From: UBA10324 sp038326325
GTDB lineage: Bacteria > Bacteroidota > Bacteroidia > Chitinophagales > UBA10324
DNA: 64,000 bases
Reading direction: 5' to 3'
Assembly: GCA_038326325.1 (NCBI GenBank)
Contig: JBBQJW010000018.1
Coordinates: forward strand, 1-64,000
Shown: positions 8,909-18,898 of the stretch, in pieces
Position numbering within the stretch: position 1 is the first letter of the stretch
How the letters are laid out: the number at the start of each line of letters is the position of its first letter
The notes under the pieces: generated by a model
The model's database searches: none
What the model was told of the DNA's origin: nothing
Seen by the model: the letters and a program-made list of their open reading frames with translations, nothing else
Program-made: the position numbers and the translations under genes

Positions 8909-11900
8909 ATGAAGTTAAAATTTATCCTAACCTTAATTGGGTTTCTTTTTTCGTTTTTTGCACTAGCGCAACCGTGCAACACTTCCATTTCATCTGTTCC
9001 CAATCCGGCAGTTATTTGTAATGGTGAATCGCTTGTGCTTACAGCAAGTTCGGGTGGGAATGCTTACACATGGGCGCCTTCTACAACATTGAGTGCAAGC
9101 ACTGGTGCAACTGTAACAGCAACGCCAACTGTAAATATTACCTATACTGTTACAGCAACAGGATGTACAGGAGCTGCCACTGCAACAATTGTTGTTACAG
9201 TTCATCCAACACCAACAGCAGGCTTCACTCATAATCCTGCAAGCCCTTGCGGTAATGTTCCTATCAACTTTACGAATACTTCTGTCGGTGCAGGGTTAAC
9301 TTATCAATGGACTTTCGGAGATGGCGGAACATCAAACGCAACAAGCCCATCCCATACATTTTCATCAGCTACTGGAAGTGCGACACAAAATTTTACTGTT
9401 ACACTTATTGCAACCAATGCTTTTGGTTGTGCTGATACAATTACTCAAACCGTTACAGTCAGTCAGATTCCTTCTGCTACTTTAGGTGGAACCGGCGCTA
9501 CGGTTTACAATGGGTTAAATTATTTCAAAGTATGCACAAGCAGTTCTACCAATTTTACTTTCACCAATACTTCAACCACATCTGCAACAAATACAAATTA
9601 TGTAATTAACTGGGGAGATGCATCACCGAATTTTACAGCAGCAAGTTGGGCCTCTACTACACATACATATTCAGTCGGTCAGTATACAATCACTTACACT
9701 GTTACAGGCCCGAACGGTTGTACTTCTGTTGCCACCTACTATGTTTTTGTAGGTTCAAATCCTTCAGTTGGAATCGGCAATCCCGGTAATACAGACATAT
9801 GTGCGCCGAATACCTTGACATTTCCAATAACCGGTGCGGCAGGAAATACACCGGGAACAACCTATACTGTTACATTCAATGATGGCTCTGCTCCTGTTAA
9901 TTTTGTTCAGCCGCCGCCATCGTCTGTTTCACATACTTTCACTGTTACATCATGTGGTGTAACAAGTTCGAATGGAACAACTTCATTTCCGAATTCATTT
10001 TCTGCTTCAATCACTGCTTCCAATCCATGCGGAACAAGTGCGGGTGCAATTGTTCCGATTTATGTTTCAACCGTACCGACTGCGAGCTTAACAGTTTCTC
10101 CGAATCCTATCTGTGTGGGTTCATCTTCCTGCATGACTAACACTTCAACAGGTGCCGGCGATATTGCAAATGGGGTTTGTGTTACTGCTTCGCCATGTAT
10201 CTGGTACATAACTCCAGCTACTGGCTGGACACTGACAAGTGGTACTTTAGGAAATAGCTTTGGTCAGAATGGTGATCCGAGTTTATGGCTTGCAGGTTCA
10301 ACAACTATCTGCGCAAACTTTACAACTGTAGGAACTTATACAATAAAAATTATCACCGGCGGGCATTGCGGAGTTGATTCAACAACTTCAACTTTATGTG
10401 TTGTTCCACCTCCTGTTCCGAGTTTTACAATTAACCCAACAACGGGTTGCGCTCCTCTTTTGGTCGCTACCACCAATACCTCAACTCATGCTTTGTGTGA
10501 TCCACTTTCGTACTGGTGGACTGTTACACCTGCGACCGGATGGAGTTTTGCTACCGGAACAAATATTTCTCTTGCTCCATCATTCAGTTTCACGCAGGCA
10601 GGAAGCTATACGATTTCTGTAAGCGTAACAAGTGTTTGTGGAGTGTATCCATTCTCTCAGGTAATTGTTGTTCAGTCACCGCCTGTAGTTTCTGTCAATC
10701 CGCTTTCAGGTGCTTGTGGAAGTGTAACAGTTAATCCAACCGGAAATTTTAATGCTGGTGGTGGGACAATTACTTCTTATGGTTGGACTTTCCCTGGGGG
10801 AAATCCTGCAACCTCAAATCAGCAGATTCCTCCTGCTGTTACTTATAATACTCCGGGCACTTATACGATTACTGCTACTGCTACTAATTCGTGCGGCCCT
10901 TCTTCGGGAAGTACAACTGTTACAGTTTATCCGATTCCCATTGCCAATGCCGGAGCAAATCAAACTATATGCGCAGGAACAACAACTACCTTAAACGGAA
11001 GTGCAAGCAATGGAACTCCGAACTATAACTACTCTTGGTCGCCAACTGCAACACTTGGTTCTCCATTCAGTAGTTCTACAACTGCAACACCTGCTGCGAA
11101 TACTACTTATACTTTGCTTGTGACAGATGCGAATGGTTGTACGGATAATGACCAGATGACTGTGACTTTAATTCCTGCTCCAACTGTAGTGGTAAATGCT
11201 GTTCCTTCAAGTATCTGTCAGGGACAAAGTTCTGTGCTCACTGCAAATGGTGCGACAACTTATACATGGTCACCCAATACTGCGTTGAGTGCAACAACAG
11301 GTTCAAGTGTAACAGCTACTCCAAATATTACCACTACTTACACTGTTACAGGAACTACAGGCACCTGTTCTGACATTGAAACTGTGATTGTAACAGTTAA
11401 CCCGATTCCAGTTTTGAATATTATTCCGAACCCTGTAACAATTTGTATTGGCGGCTCCACTCCCCTTTCCGTTTCGGGAGCAAGTACTTATACATGGAGC
11501 CCCTCATCTGGATTAAGTGTTTCAACAGGAAGCAATGTAACAGCCAGCCCAACTGTAACAACCACTTACACAGTTTTAGGAACAAGTGTTTCAAATTGCA
11601 CAGCAACGACAACTGTTGTTGTAACAGTCACTACGCTACCAACTGTTCTTGCAACAGCTACTTCTTATACCATCTGTAACGGTCAAACAACAACTCTTAA
11701 TGGAAGTGGCGCAACTTCATATTCATGGAATCCGGCCACAGGTTTAAGTGCGCCGAATTCACAAACTACTTCTGCTTCACCCACAACAACTATAACTTAT
11801 ACATTAACAGGAACAAGCGGAGCTAATTGTCAGGCAACAGATACAGTTGTGGTGAATGTTCTTCCATTACCAAATATTCAGGCTACACCTAATCCTCCAC

Positions 11901-14900
11901 AAATTTGCGCTGGCGGTTCTGCAGTTTTAACAGCTACAGGAGGTGGCGGATACCAATGGTCGCCATCAACAGGTTTGAGTCAGACAAACGGAAACAACAT
12001 TACAGCTACACCAACTGTTACAACAACTTATACTGTTACAGGCAACGGTGCAAACGGCTGTAGTAATACTAATACTGTCGTTCTCATTGTAAATCCTTTG
12101 CCAGTTGTTAGTGTCAACCCTCCTGCGCCTTTTATCTGTCTTGGTAATTCACAGGTACTAACAGCATCCGGAGCCGGCAGTTATACATGGACTCCTTCGG
12201 CGAATTTATCTGCATCAACAGGAACAACTGTTACAGCAACTCCTGTTTCGGTTGGAACATTTACTTATACTGTAGTTGGAACAACTACTGCTGGATGTAC
12301 TGCTTCTACTACTGTTGCACTTGGTGTAAATGGATTACCGAATGTGGTTGCCTCAACTTTGAATTACACAATTTGTTTTGGTTCAAGTACAATACTGAAT
12401 GTAGCTGGTGCTGTGAACTATACTTGGAGCCCCAATACAGGTTTGAGTAGTTCGACCGGAAATTCTGTTACAGCAAATCCTACCGCAACAACTACCTATA
12501 CTGTTACAGGAACAAGCGGGTTGAATTGCAACGATGATGATACTGTAGTCGTTAATGTACTTCCACTTCCTGTAATAAACTCTAATCCTGCCAATCCGAG
12601 TATTTGTATAGGTGAATCGATTTCAATCACTTTGAATGGTGCGGTTAATTATTCGTGGAGCCCTAATACTGGATTGAATATTACAACAGGCCCGACTGTT
12701 ACTGCTAATCCAACAACAACAACTACTTACACTGTAACTGTTACTGGAGCAAATGGATGCACAACCCAGTCGCAGGTAATAGTAGTTGTTCACCCTTTAC
12801 CTAATCTGAATGTGAATCCGAATCCTGTTGTGCTGTGTTTGAATTCCTCACAGAATTTAACTGCGACAGGTGCATCAACTTATGTGTGGAGTCCGAATGT
12901 AGGATTGAGTTCAACAACAGGGAATGTGGTTTCGATCAATCCAACTGTTAACATTACCTATTCAGTTATCGCCACTTCAATTTTTGGCTGTCAGGATAGC
13001 ACTACTGTTTCTGTAACAGTTAACACAAATACGGTTGCTGTTTCTCCTGATTATCAATTGTGCCTTGGAGAAAGTACCACTATGACTGCAAGCAATGGAA
13101 GTTCTTATCAATGGAGCCCGAATACCGGATTAAATAATTCCACCGGCTCAACTGTTACAGCTTCACCGACAGTAACAACTACATATACTGCTACTGCTTT
13201 GACAACAGGCGGATGTTCAACTACTGATACTGTTTTAATAATTGTAAATCCAATTCCGAATGTAGGGTTGGTTCCGGCTTCCGTCATTCAATGTGCGGGA
13301 ACAAGTATTCTGATGAATTCTTCAGGAGCAAATTCCTATTCATGGTCACCAAGCAGTTCATTAAGTGCGTCAACTGGTTCAAGTGTAACAGCCAGTCCAT
13401 TTACAAATACAACTTACACAGTAATCGGAACTGATTTAAACGGATGTAAAGATTCTGCCTTCTCGCAAATAATTGTTTATCCGCTGCCTCCGATTAATGC
13501 AGGAATTGATATAAGTGTCTGCCACACTCCGATTACTGTTACACTTACTGGATTTACGCCACAGGGTGGAACATGGGCAGGCCCCGGTATAACAGATCCT
13601 ATCAATGCAGTCTTCAATCCAATGGTTTCAGGTTTAGGGACTTTTACTCTTTTCTATTCAGTAATAAATGCAAATGGCTGCACCAATCTTGATTCGATTC
13701 ATGTGAGTGTAACACCTACCACATGGCCTGTTGCAGGTCCAGGCGATACTGTTTGTTTCTTTTCACCGTTATTCGTATTAACTGGAAATTCTCCTGCTGG
13801 TGGTTATTGGAGTGGTTTCGGGATTGTAAATAATTTAAGCGGAACATTTAATCCAACACTGGCAGGGCCGGGTTTACATCCTGTGTTTTATTCTATTGGA
13901 AGCGGACAGTGTACAACAAGTGACACTACTTTTGTTTTAGTTCAGCCTGCGCCCAATCTCAATACACTTCCTGTGTTTCCTCAATTGTGTATTGGTTCTT
14001 CAGTTCAGATTACCGCAAGTGGTGCTTTAACCTATACTTGGAGTCCATCTACAAATATTTCTTCAACAACAGGAGCAACTGTAACAGTTAATCCAACTAC
14101 AACTACCATTTATACTTTATCTGGAACAAGTGCGCTTGGCTGTACTAATTCAATTCCTCTAACGGTTGTTGTTAATCCATTACCAACTGTTGAAGCGGGC
14201 CCGAACCAAACGGTTTGTTTGTATGCAGTTCCCTTCAACATGTCTGGCTTCAATCCAGTTGGCGGATTCTGGACTGGCACAGGTGTAACAAATGGTTTTC
14301 AGGGAACATTTAATCCGGCCGTTGCGGGTGTTGGAACATTTTTAATTCATTACACAGTTACAAATACAAACGGCTGTTCAAAAGCAGATTCACTATATGT
14401 AACAGTTATTCAACCCGTAATTGCCGATGCAGGAAATAATGATTCAACTTGTGTGAATGCAGGTGCATTTAATCTTACTGGGTTCACACCTGCCGGAGGA
14501 GTTTGGAGCGGATTAGGAATTACAAATCCAAGTGCAGGAACTTTCGACCCACTGCTTGCCGGAGTTGGGAACCACATTTTAGTTTACTCTCCTTCTTCTA
14601 CACAGTGTTTTTATCAGGACTCAATTGTGATGTCTGTTCTTCCGACTCCAACATTAAATCTTCTTGCAGGAAGTAATAATATTTGCGCAGGACAATCAAC
14701 CAACATTGTTGCATCAGGCGGAACAAGTTATACATGGTCACCTGCTGCAACTTTATCTGTATCAACTGGTTCGAGTGTTGTTGCCAATCCAGTAGTTACA
14801 ACAACCTATACTGTTACAGCAACAGATGCGAGCAGTTGTTCTATTATTTCAACAATTGTAATCACTATAAACCCTTTACCTTCTGTTAACATTAACCCAA

Positions 14901-16606
14901 ACAATCCATCTATTTGTCTTGGGCAAAGTGCCAATCTGATTGCGAATGGTGCAAACACTTACACATGGTCACCGGCGGCTTCTTTAAGTTCATCAACAGG
15001 AAGTACAGTTCAGGCTTCTCCCCCAATCACAACTATGTACACTGTTGTTGGAGTAAGTGCTGCGGGTTGTGCGAATACTGATTCTGTTACAGTTGTTGTT
15101 TTCAATCTCCCTCAGGTACAATTGACTCCGGTAAATACCTGGATTTGTCTGGGAACATCTACAATATTAAATGCAAGCGGTGCCAGCACTTATACCTGGA
15201 CACCGGCATCTTCATTGTCATCCCCAATTGGAAGTTCTGTTACAGCATCACCTTCAGTTTCTACTACTTATACAGTGGTTGGAGTTGATTTGAATGGCTG
15301 TGCAAGTTCTGCGACTGCCTCTGTAACGGTTTATCCAGGACCAGTAACTTTTAACCAACCCAATCCTGCAATTTGCAGAGGAGATTCTACAACAATAGTT
15401 GCGAGTGGTGCTGTGAGTTATGCGTGGTCACCACTAATTGGTTTGAGTACGGGAACCGGAAATACAGTTGTTGTAAATCCTACTTCAACCACAACTTATT
15501 CAATAATTGGAACGGACATAAATGGTTGTACTGCTACATGGCCGTTGACTGTTACAGTTCATTTTCCTGTTATGAATATTGCACCTGATTCTGTTTCCAT
15601 TTGTGATGGGCAATCTTCAAACATTATTTCAAATGGTGCGGTTTCATATCAATGGTCGCCTGCATCAAGTTTAAGTTCATCTGTTACAGCAACTGTAACG
15701 GCGAGCCCAACTGTTTCTACTACCTATACTTTGATTGGGTATGATCAATTCAATTGCACTGATACACTCAATAGCATTATAACAGTTTTCCCTCAACCAA
15801 TTGCCGGATTTATTTTTGATCCTGCTGAAGGTTGTGATCCTGTTACAGTTGCTTTCGGAGATACTTCACCCTATGCACTTAATTGGGTGTGGAATTTTAG
15901 CGACGGAACATCAGATTCGACTCAAAATCCTGTTCACACTTTCGTTGGTCAAGGTACTTATGATGTTACACTTTATGTAACCGGATTGGGTGGATGTAAT
16001 GATCAAACAACTCAGAATAATATTATTACTGTTTTCCCTGAACCTGTTGCAGATTTTCTTTATAGTCAAAGTACTACTCCCTACTTAAACGGTGATGTTT
16101 ACTTCACTAATCTCTCTATAAATTCTGATTCATGGTTATGGAATTTTGATGATGGTGATACAAGTCATTACAGAGATCCGTTACACACTTATGAATTTTC
16201 AGGTGCATACAATGTGATGTTGGTTGCAATGAATATGGATGGGTGTATTGATACCATTTACAAGCCGATTGAACTGGATTTCTTTAAAGGATTATATGTT
16301 CCGAATGCAATGACTCCGCTGTATGGTCCCGCTGCTGACAGAGTGTTTACACCAAAAGGTTTCGGATTAAAAACCTATCACATTCAGGTCTTTAACACTT
16401 GGGGAAATCTGATGTGGGAGTCTTACAAATTAGATAGAACGGCAACAGTTGAAAGTTGGGATGGCTATTATAAAGGAGTACTGATGCCGCAAGATGCTTA
16501 TGTATGGAGGTGCGAAGCAACTTTTATGGACGACAGCATCTGGCTTGGAATGAAATATCCGAATGGAAGATATCAGACAAGCGGGACTGTTACACTTCTC
16601 CGATAA
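8909..16606 (+). CDS. Giant modular Ig/PKD-repeat surface protein with gliding-type C-terminal domain
   Basis: This 2,565-aa protein starts with a signal peptide (K-L-K-F-I-L-T-L-I-G-F-L-F-S-F-F-A-L-A-Q). About 30 modules of roughly 70-90 residues follow. Most have the frame P-x-x-I-C-x-G-x-S-x-x-L-x-A-S-G-A-x-x-Y-x-W-S-P, then S-x-S-T-G-S-x-V-T-A-S-P, then T-T-Y-T-V-x-G-T-x-x-x-G-C, with one cysteine near each end that could pair. True PKD domains (Y-x-W-x-F-G-D-G or N-F-S-D-G) lie near residues 120-180 and near the C-terminus. Five modules are of a second type (G-F-x-P-x-G-G-x-W-S/T-G-x-G). The last 100 residues (V-P-N-A-M-T-P, then H-I-Q-V-F-N-T-W-G-N-L-M-W-E) are a CHU_C/gliding-motility-associated T9SS type B sorting domain. 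By analogy with SprB-like proteins it is probably a surface adhesin. Confidence 0.9.
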   Translation: MKLKFILTLIGFLFSFFALAQPCNTSISSVPNPAVICNGESLVLTASSGGNAYTWAPSTTLSASTGATVTATPTVNITYTVTATGCTGAATATIVVTVHPTPTAGFTHNPASPCGNVPINFTNTSVGAGLTYQWTFGDGGTSNATSPSHTFSSATGSATQNFTVTLIATNAFGCADTITQTVTVSQIPSATLGGTGATVYNGLNYFKVCTSSSTNFTFTNTSTTSATNTNYVINWGDASPNFTAASWASTTHTYSVGQYTITYTVTGPNGCTSVATYYVFVGSNPSVGIGNPGNTDICAPNTLTFPITGAAGNTPGTTYTVTFNDGSAPVNFVQPPPSSVSHTFTVTSCGVTSSNGTTSFPNSFSASITASNPCGTSAGAIVPIYVSTVPTASLTVSPNPICVGSSSCMTNTSTGAGDIANGVCVTASPCIWYITPATGWTLTSGTLGNSFGQNGDPSLWLAGSTTICANFTTVGTYTIKIITGGHCGVDSTTSTLCVVPPPVPSFTINPTTGCAPLLVATTNTSTHALCDPLSYWWTVTPATGWSFATGTNISLAPSFSFTQAGSYTISVSVTSVCGVYPFSQVIVVQSPPVVSVNPLSGACGSVTVNPTGNFNAGGGTITSYGWTFPGGNPATSNQQIPPAVTYNTPGTYTITATATNSCGPSSGSTTVTVYPIPIANAGANQTICAGTTTTLNGSASNGTPNYNYSWSPTATLGSPFSSSTTATPAANTTYTLLVTDANGCTDNDQMTVTLIPAPTVVVNAVPSSICQGQSSVLTANGATTYTWSPNTALSATTGSSVTATPNITTTYTVTGTTGTCSDIETVIVTVNPIPVLNIIPNPVTICIGGSTPLSVSGASTYTWSPSSGLSVSTGSNVTASPTVTTTYTVLGTSVSNCTATTTVVVTVTTLPTVLATATSYTICNGQTTTLNGSGATSYSWNPATGLSAPNSQTTSASPTTTITYTLTGTSGANCQATDTVVVNVLPLPNIQATPNPPQICAGGSAVLTATGGGGYQWSPSTGLSQTNGNNITATPTVTTTYTVTGNGANGCSNTNTVVLIVNPLPVVSVNPPAPFICLGNSQVLTASGAGSYTWTPSANLSASTGTTVTATPVSVGTFTYTVVGTTTAGCTASTTVALGVNGLPNVVASTLNYTICFGSSTILNVAGAVNYTWSPNTGLSSSTGNSVTANPTATTTYTVTGTSGLNCNDDDTVVVNVLPLPVINSNPANPSICIGESISITLNGAVNYSWSPNTGLNITTGPTVTANPTTTTTYTVTVTGANGCTTQSQVIVVVHPLPNLNVNPNPVVLCLNSSQNLTATGASTYVWSPNVGLSSTTGNVVSINPTVNITYSVIATSIFGCQDSTTVSVTVNTNTVAVSPDYQLCLGESTTMTASNGSSYQWSPNTGLNNSTGSTVTASPTVTTTYTATALTTGGCSTTDTVLIIVNPIPNVGLVPASVIQCAGTSILMNSSGANSYSWSPSSSLSASTGSSVTASPFTNTTYTVIGTDLNGCKDSAFSQIIVYPLPPINAGIDISVCHTPITVTLTGFTPQGGTWAGPGITDPINAVFNPMVSGLGTFTLFYSVINANGCTNLDSIHVSVTPTTWPVAGPGDTVCFFSPLFVLTGNSPAGGYWSGFGIVNNLSGTFNPTLAGPGLHPVFYSIGSGQCTTSDTTFVLVQPAPNLNTLPVFPQLCIGSSVQITASGALTYTWSPSTNISSTTGATVTVNPTTTTIYTLSGTSALGCTNSIPLTVVVNPLPTVEAGPNQTVCLYAVPFNMSGFNPVGGFWTGTGVTNGFQGTFNPAVAGVGTFLIHYTVTNTNGCSKADSLYVTVIQPVIADAGNNDSTCVNAGAFNLTGFTPAGGVWSGLGITNPSAGTFDPLLAGVGNHILVYSPSSTQCFYQDSIVMSVLPTPTLNLLAGSNNICAGQSTNIVASGGTSYTWSPAATLSVSTGSSVVANPVVTTTYTVTATDASSCSIISTIVITINPLPSVNINPNNPSICLGQSANLIANGANTYTWSPAASLSSSTGSTVQASPPITTMYTVVGVSAAGCANTDSVTVVVFNLPQVQLTPVNTWICLGTSTILNASGASTYTWTPASSLSSPIGSSVTASPSVSTTYTVVGVDLNGCASSATASVTVYPGPVTFNQPNPAICRGDSTTIVASGAVSYAWSPLIGLSTGTGNTVVVNPTSTTTYSIIGTDINGCTATWPLTVTVHFPVMNIAPDSVSICDGQSSNIISNGAVSYQWSPASSLSSSVTATVTASPTVSTTYTLIGYDQFNCTDTLNSIITVFPQPIAGFIFDPAEGCDPVTVAFGDTSPYALNWVWNFSDGTSDSTQNPVHTFVGQGTYDVTLYVTGLGGCNDQTTQNNIITVFPEPVADFLYSQSTTPYLNGDVYFTNLSINSDSWLWNFDDGDTSHYRDPLHTYEFSGAYNVMLVAMNMDGCIDTIYKPIELDFFKGLYVPNAMTPLYGPAADRVFTPKGFGLKTYHIQVFNTWGNLMWESYKLDRTATVESWDGYYKGVLMPQDAYVWRCEATFMDDSIWLGMKYPNGRYQTSGTVTLLR
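8975..15800 (+). repeat. Tandem module repeats inside the giant surface-protein gene
   Basis: Protein modules of about 70-90 residues recur in the coding sequence, with DNA similarity strongest around the segments coding W-S-P, S-T-G-S-x-V-T-A and T-T-Y-T-V-T-G. Copies are diverged rather than identical, so this is an old array. Thr-Val-Thr coding also raises the local density of the TGTWACA word (about 39 copies in the gene). Confidence 0.75.
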
Positions 16607-16629
16607 TCATTTATTCAGAAAAATATCGG

Positions 16630-17607
16630 TTAACGATACATCACTTCTTTAATGGCCTTACTAAGTTTTTCTGTATTAGGCATAAATGCTTCGACAAATG
16701 TCGGGGCATATCCGAGTGAAGTATCTTGTGTGTTAACTCTTCTTATTGGCGCATCTAAATAATCAAACGCATCTTTCTGTACACGATAAGTAATTTCAGT
16801 AGAAACATTTCCGAATGGCCATGCTTCTTCAAGAATAACCAACCGGTTTGTTTTCATTACAGATTTAATAATTGTTTCATGGTCGAGTGGGCGAATGGTT
16901 CTTAAATCAATTACTTCAACATCAATTCCATCTTTCGCTAATTCTTCTGCCGCCGCGTTTGCAACCTTCATCATTTTATTAAATGAAACGACTGTTACAT
17001 CTTTCCCTTCGCGAACCACATTTGCCAAACCAATGGGAATTAAATATTCTTCTTCCGGCACTTCACCCATATCTCCATAACTCATTTCCGATTCGAAAAA
17101 ACAAACCGGATCATTATCTCTGATAGCAGATTTTAACAACCCTTTTGCATCATAAGGATTCGAAACCGAAATTACCTTCAACCCCGGAACATTCGCCATC
17201 CAACTTTCAAAAGCCTGCGAGTGCTGTGCTCCTAACTGACCAGCTGCTCCACTTGGTCCACGAAAAACAATCGGGCAATTAAATTGCCCCCCTGTCATGC
17301 TCAGCATTTTTGCAGCTCCATTTACAATCTGGTCGAACGCAAGTATTGCAAAATTCCAGGTCATATACTCAATAACAGGTCGCACACCGTTCATTGCTGC
17401 ACCTACACCAATTCCCGTAAAACCTAATTCTGAAATAGGTGTATCAATTACACGCTTTGCTCCAAACTCATCTAACATTCCCTGGCTTACTTTGTAAGCG
17501 CCATTGTATTCGGCAACTTCTTCTCCCATTAAAAATACATTCGGATCACGACGCATCTCTTCTGAAATTGCTTCGCGCAGTGCTTGACGAAAAGGGATTT
17601 TTCTCAT
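16630..17607 (-). CDS. pdhB: Pyruvate dehydrogenase E1 component, beta subunit
   Basis: The 325-aa length is normal for the separate beta chain of alpha-ketoacid dehydrogenase E1. Recognisable parts are the N-terminal R-Q-A-L-R-E-A-I-S-E-E-M-R-R-D and F-L-M-G-E-E-V-A-E-Y-N-G-A-Y-K-V-S-Q-G, the central F-R-G-P-S-G-A-A-G-Q-L-G-A-Q-H-S-Q, and the transketolase C-terminal domain with V-I-D-L-R-T-I-R-P-L-D. With the alpha chain it decarboxylates pyruvate using thiamine diphosphate and passes acetyl groups to the E2 lipoyl domain. Neither pdhA nor pdhC is adjacent, so the complex genes are dispersed here. The stop is only 23 bases from the convergent giant gene. A 2-oxoisovalerate branch cannot be excluded, but Y-N-G-A-Y-K-V-S-Q-G favours pyruvate. 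Confidence 0.9.
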   Translation of the reverse strand: MRKIPFRQALREAISEEMRRDPNVFLMGEEVAEYNGAYKVSQGMLDEFGAKRVIDTPISELGFTGIGVGAAMNGVRPVIEYMTWNFAILAFDQIVNGAAKMLSMTGGQFNCPIVFRGPSGAAGQLGAQHSQAFESWMANVPGLKVISVSNPYDAKGLLKSAIRDNDPVCFFESEMSYGDMGEVPEEEYLIPIGLANVVREGKDVTVVSFNKMMKVANAAAEELAKDGIDVEVIDLRTIRPLDHETIIKSVMKTNRLVILEEAWPFGNVSTEITYRVQKDAFDYLDAPIRRVNTQDTSLGYAPTFVEAFMPNTEKLSKAIKEVMYR

Positions 17608-17909
17608 ACTTATATTTTGGTTTTAGAGAGGCGCAAACCTAAATGATTCGTGTTAAAAATTACATAGTTCATAAAATCATTTGCTTCAAAAAAATTGATG
17701 CGAAAATTTTCAGACACAAACACAATTTTTCTTTTATGTGATTGAATATTTCAGACTACTAATCAATACTATTCAACATACTAATATTACCAAACAGCGT
17801 GAATCCTAATCATCAATATAATTTTAAGTCTTAATTTTGACCCGTTCTAAATTGATTTCGAAATAACTATTTCGGCAAACATTATCACACAATTTCATTT
17901 TCCTGAACC
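17608..17909. other. Divergent intergenic region between pdhB and the deacetylase gene
   Basis: These 302 AT-rich bases must hold both divergent promoters. CAAACCTA at 17634-17641 is a perfect -7 box on the minus strand (TAGGTTTG) for pdhB, giving a leader of about 20 bases. TAATTTTG at 17832-17839 is a perfect -7 box on the plus strand. I see no convincing -33 element for either, and no hairpin or repeat. Confidence 0.4.
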
Positions 17910-18866
17910 TTGAGAAAACTTAATTACTTAAACGCAAACTTAGTTAGTCATGTTGAGCACAATCTCAATCGCGAGATTAATGTGATGACTATTGATTGTG
18001 AAGATTGGTTTCATGGTTTAGAAATAGGAATTGAAAGTTGGAATAAATATGAAAGACGGATTGAAGGAAGTGTAAATAAATTATTAGAACTTTTTAAAAA
18101 CTCAGACACTAAATCAACATTTTTTATTCTTGGAAATCTTGCTGAAGAATTTCCTGAGTTGATAAAAAAAATTGCTGATGCAGGTCACGAAATTGGCTCA
18201 CATGGATATTCTCATCAGTTCGTATATAAATTATCTCCGGAAGAATTTCGCACTGAAATGCTTCGCACTAACGAAATACTTTTAAAAATAACCGGACAAA
18301 AGGTGGTGAGTTTTCGCGCTCCTTATTTTTCAATCACTCGTCAATCACTTTGGGCTTTAGATATTTTACACGAAGTAGGAATCGTTTACGACTCCAGTAT
18401 TTTTCCTGTTATCAATTATCGTTATGGAATTCCTGAAGCTTTTCGTATGCCTCATTGGATTATGACACCAAAGGGTTCTAAGATTTTTGAATTTCCAGCA
18501 TCAACAATTAAGCTTGGCGGGAAAAATGTTCCTGTTGGTGGCGGTGCTTATTTCAGAATTTTCCCGTATGCATTTACTAAAATGGGATTGAAACATTTGA
18601 ATCGTTCGCGCCGTCCGGGTATGTTTTATTTACATCCGTGGGAATTAGATGCGGAGCAGCCGAGAATTGATTTGCCTTTCAGAATTAAGTTGACTCACTA
18701 TTGGAACTTGCATCGTACAAATACTAAGTTCAAAAAATTACTGAACGATTTTAAATTTATTCCATTCAAAGATGTTATCAATTACGAAGAGCGTAGTAAG
18801 GAAATAAAATTATTGCCGCAACATTTTCACAAACCAGAAGAACAAAGCATTTTAAAATCAGTTTAA
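17910..18866 (+). CDS. Polysaccharide deacetylase (NodB homology, DUF3473 type)
   Basis: The frame opens at a TTG at 17910. An ATG at 17985 directly before T-I-D-C-E-D-W-F-H fits the start of homologues better, so the real protein may be about 293 aa. The NodB-homology deacetylase motifs are present: D-C-E-D-W (motif 1, metal-binding Asp), S-T-F-F-I-L-G, the H-E-I-G-S-H-G-Y-S-H motif 2 (two metal-ligand His), and the R-A-P-Y-F motif 3. The late F-Y-L-H-P-W-E-L-D is typical of the subfamily found in exopolysaccharide/exosortase loci. It would remove N-acetyl groups from an envelope or exported polysaccharide. No signal peptide is seen. The next gene, an L,D-transpeptidase, follows within 32 bases, hinting at a shared cell-wall role. 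Confidence 0.85.
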   Translation: MRKLNYLNANLVSHVEHNLNREINVMTIDCEDWFHGLEIGIESWNKYERRIEGSVNKLLELFKNSDTKSTFFILGNLAEEFPELIKKIADAGHEIGSHGYSHQFVYKLSPEEFRTEMLRTNEILLKITGQKVVSFRAPYFSITRQSLWALDILHEVGIVYDSSIFPVINYRYGIPEAFRMPHWIMTPKGSKIFEFPASTIKLGGKNVPVGGGAYFRIFPYAFTKMGLKHLNRSRRPGMFYLHPWELDAEQPRIDLPFRIKLTHYWNLHRTNTKFKKLLNDFKFIPFKDVINYEERSKEIKLLPQHFHKPEEQSILKSV

Positions 18867-18898
18867 GTTTGCTTCGCAGATTTTTTTCTGCAACAAGA

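Noticed and set aside
9952..15588. Cysteine/asparagine/tyrosine-rich frames inside the giant surface-protein gene
   Set aside because: They are alternative readings of the repeated Thr/Ser/Val-coding DNA, with odd composition and no independent start context.
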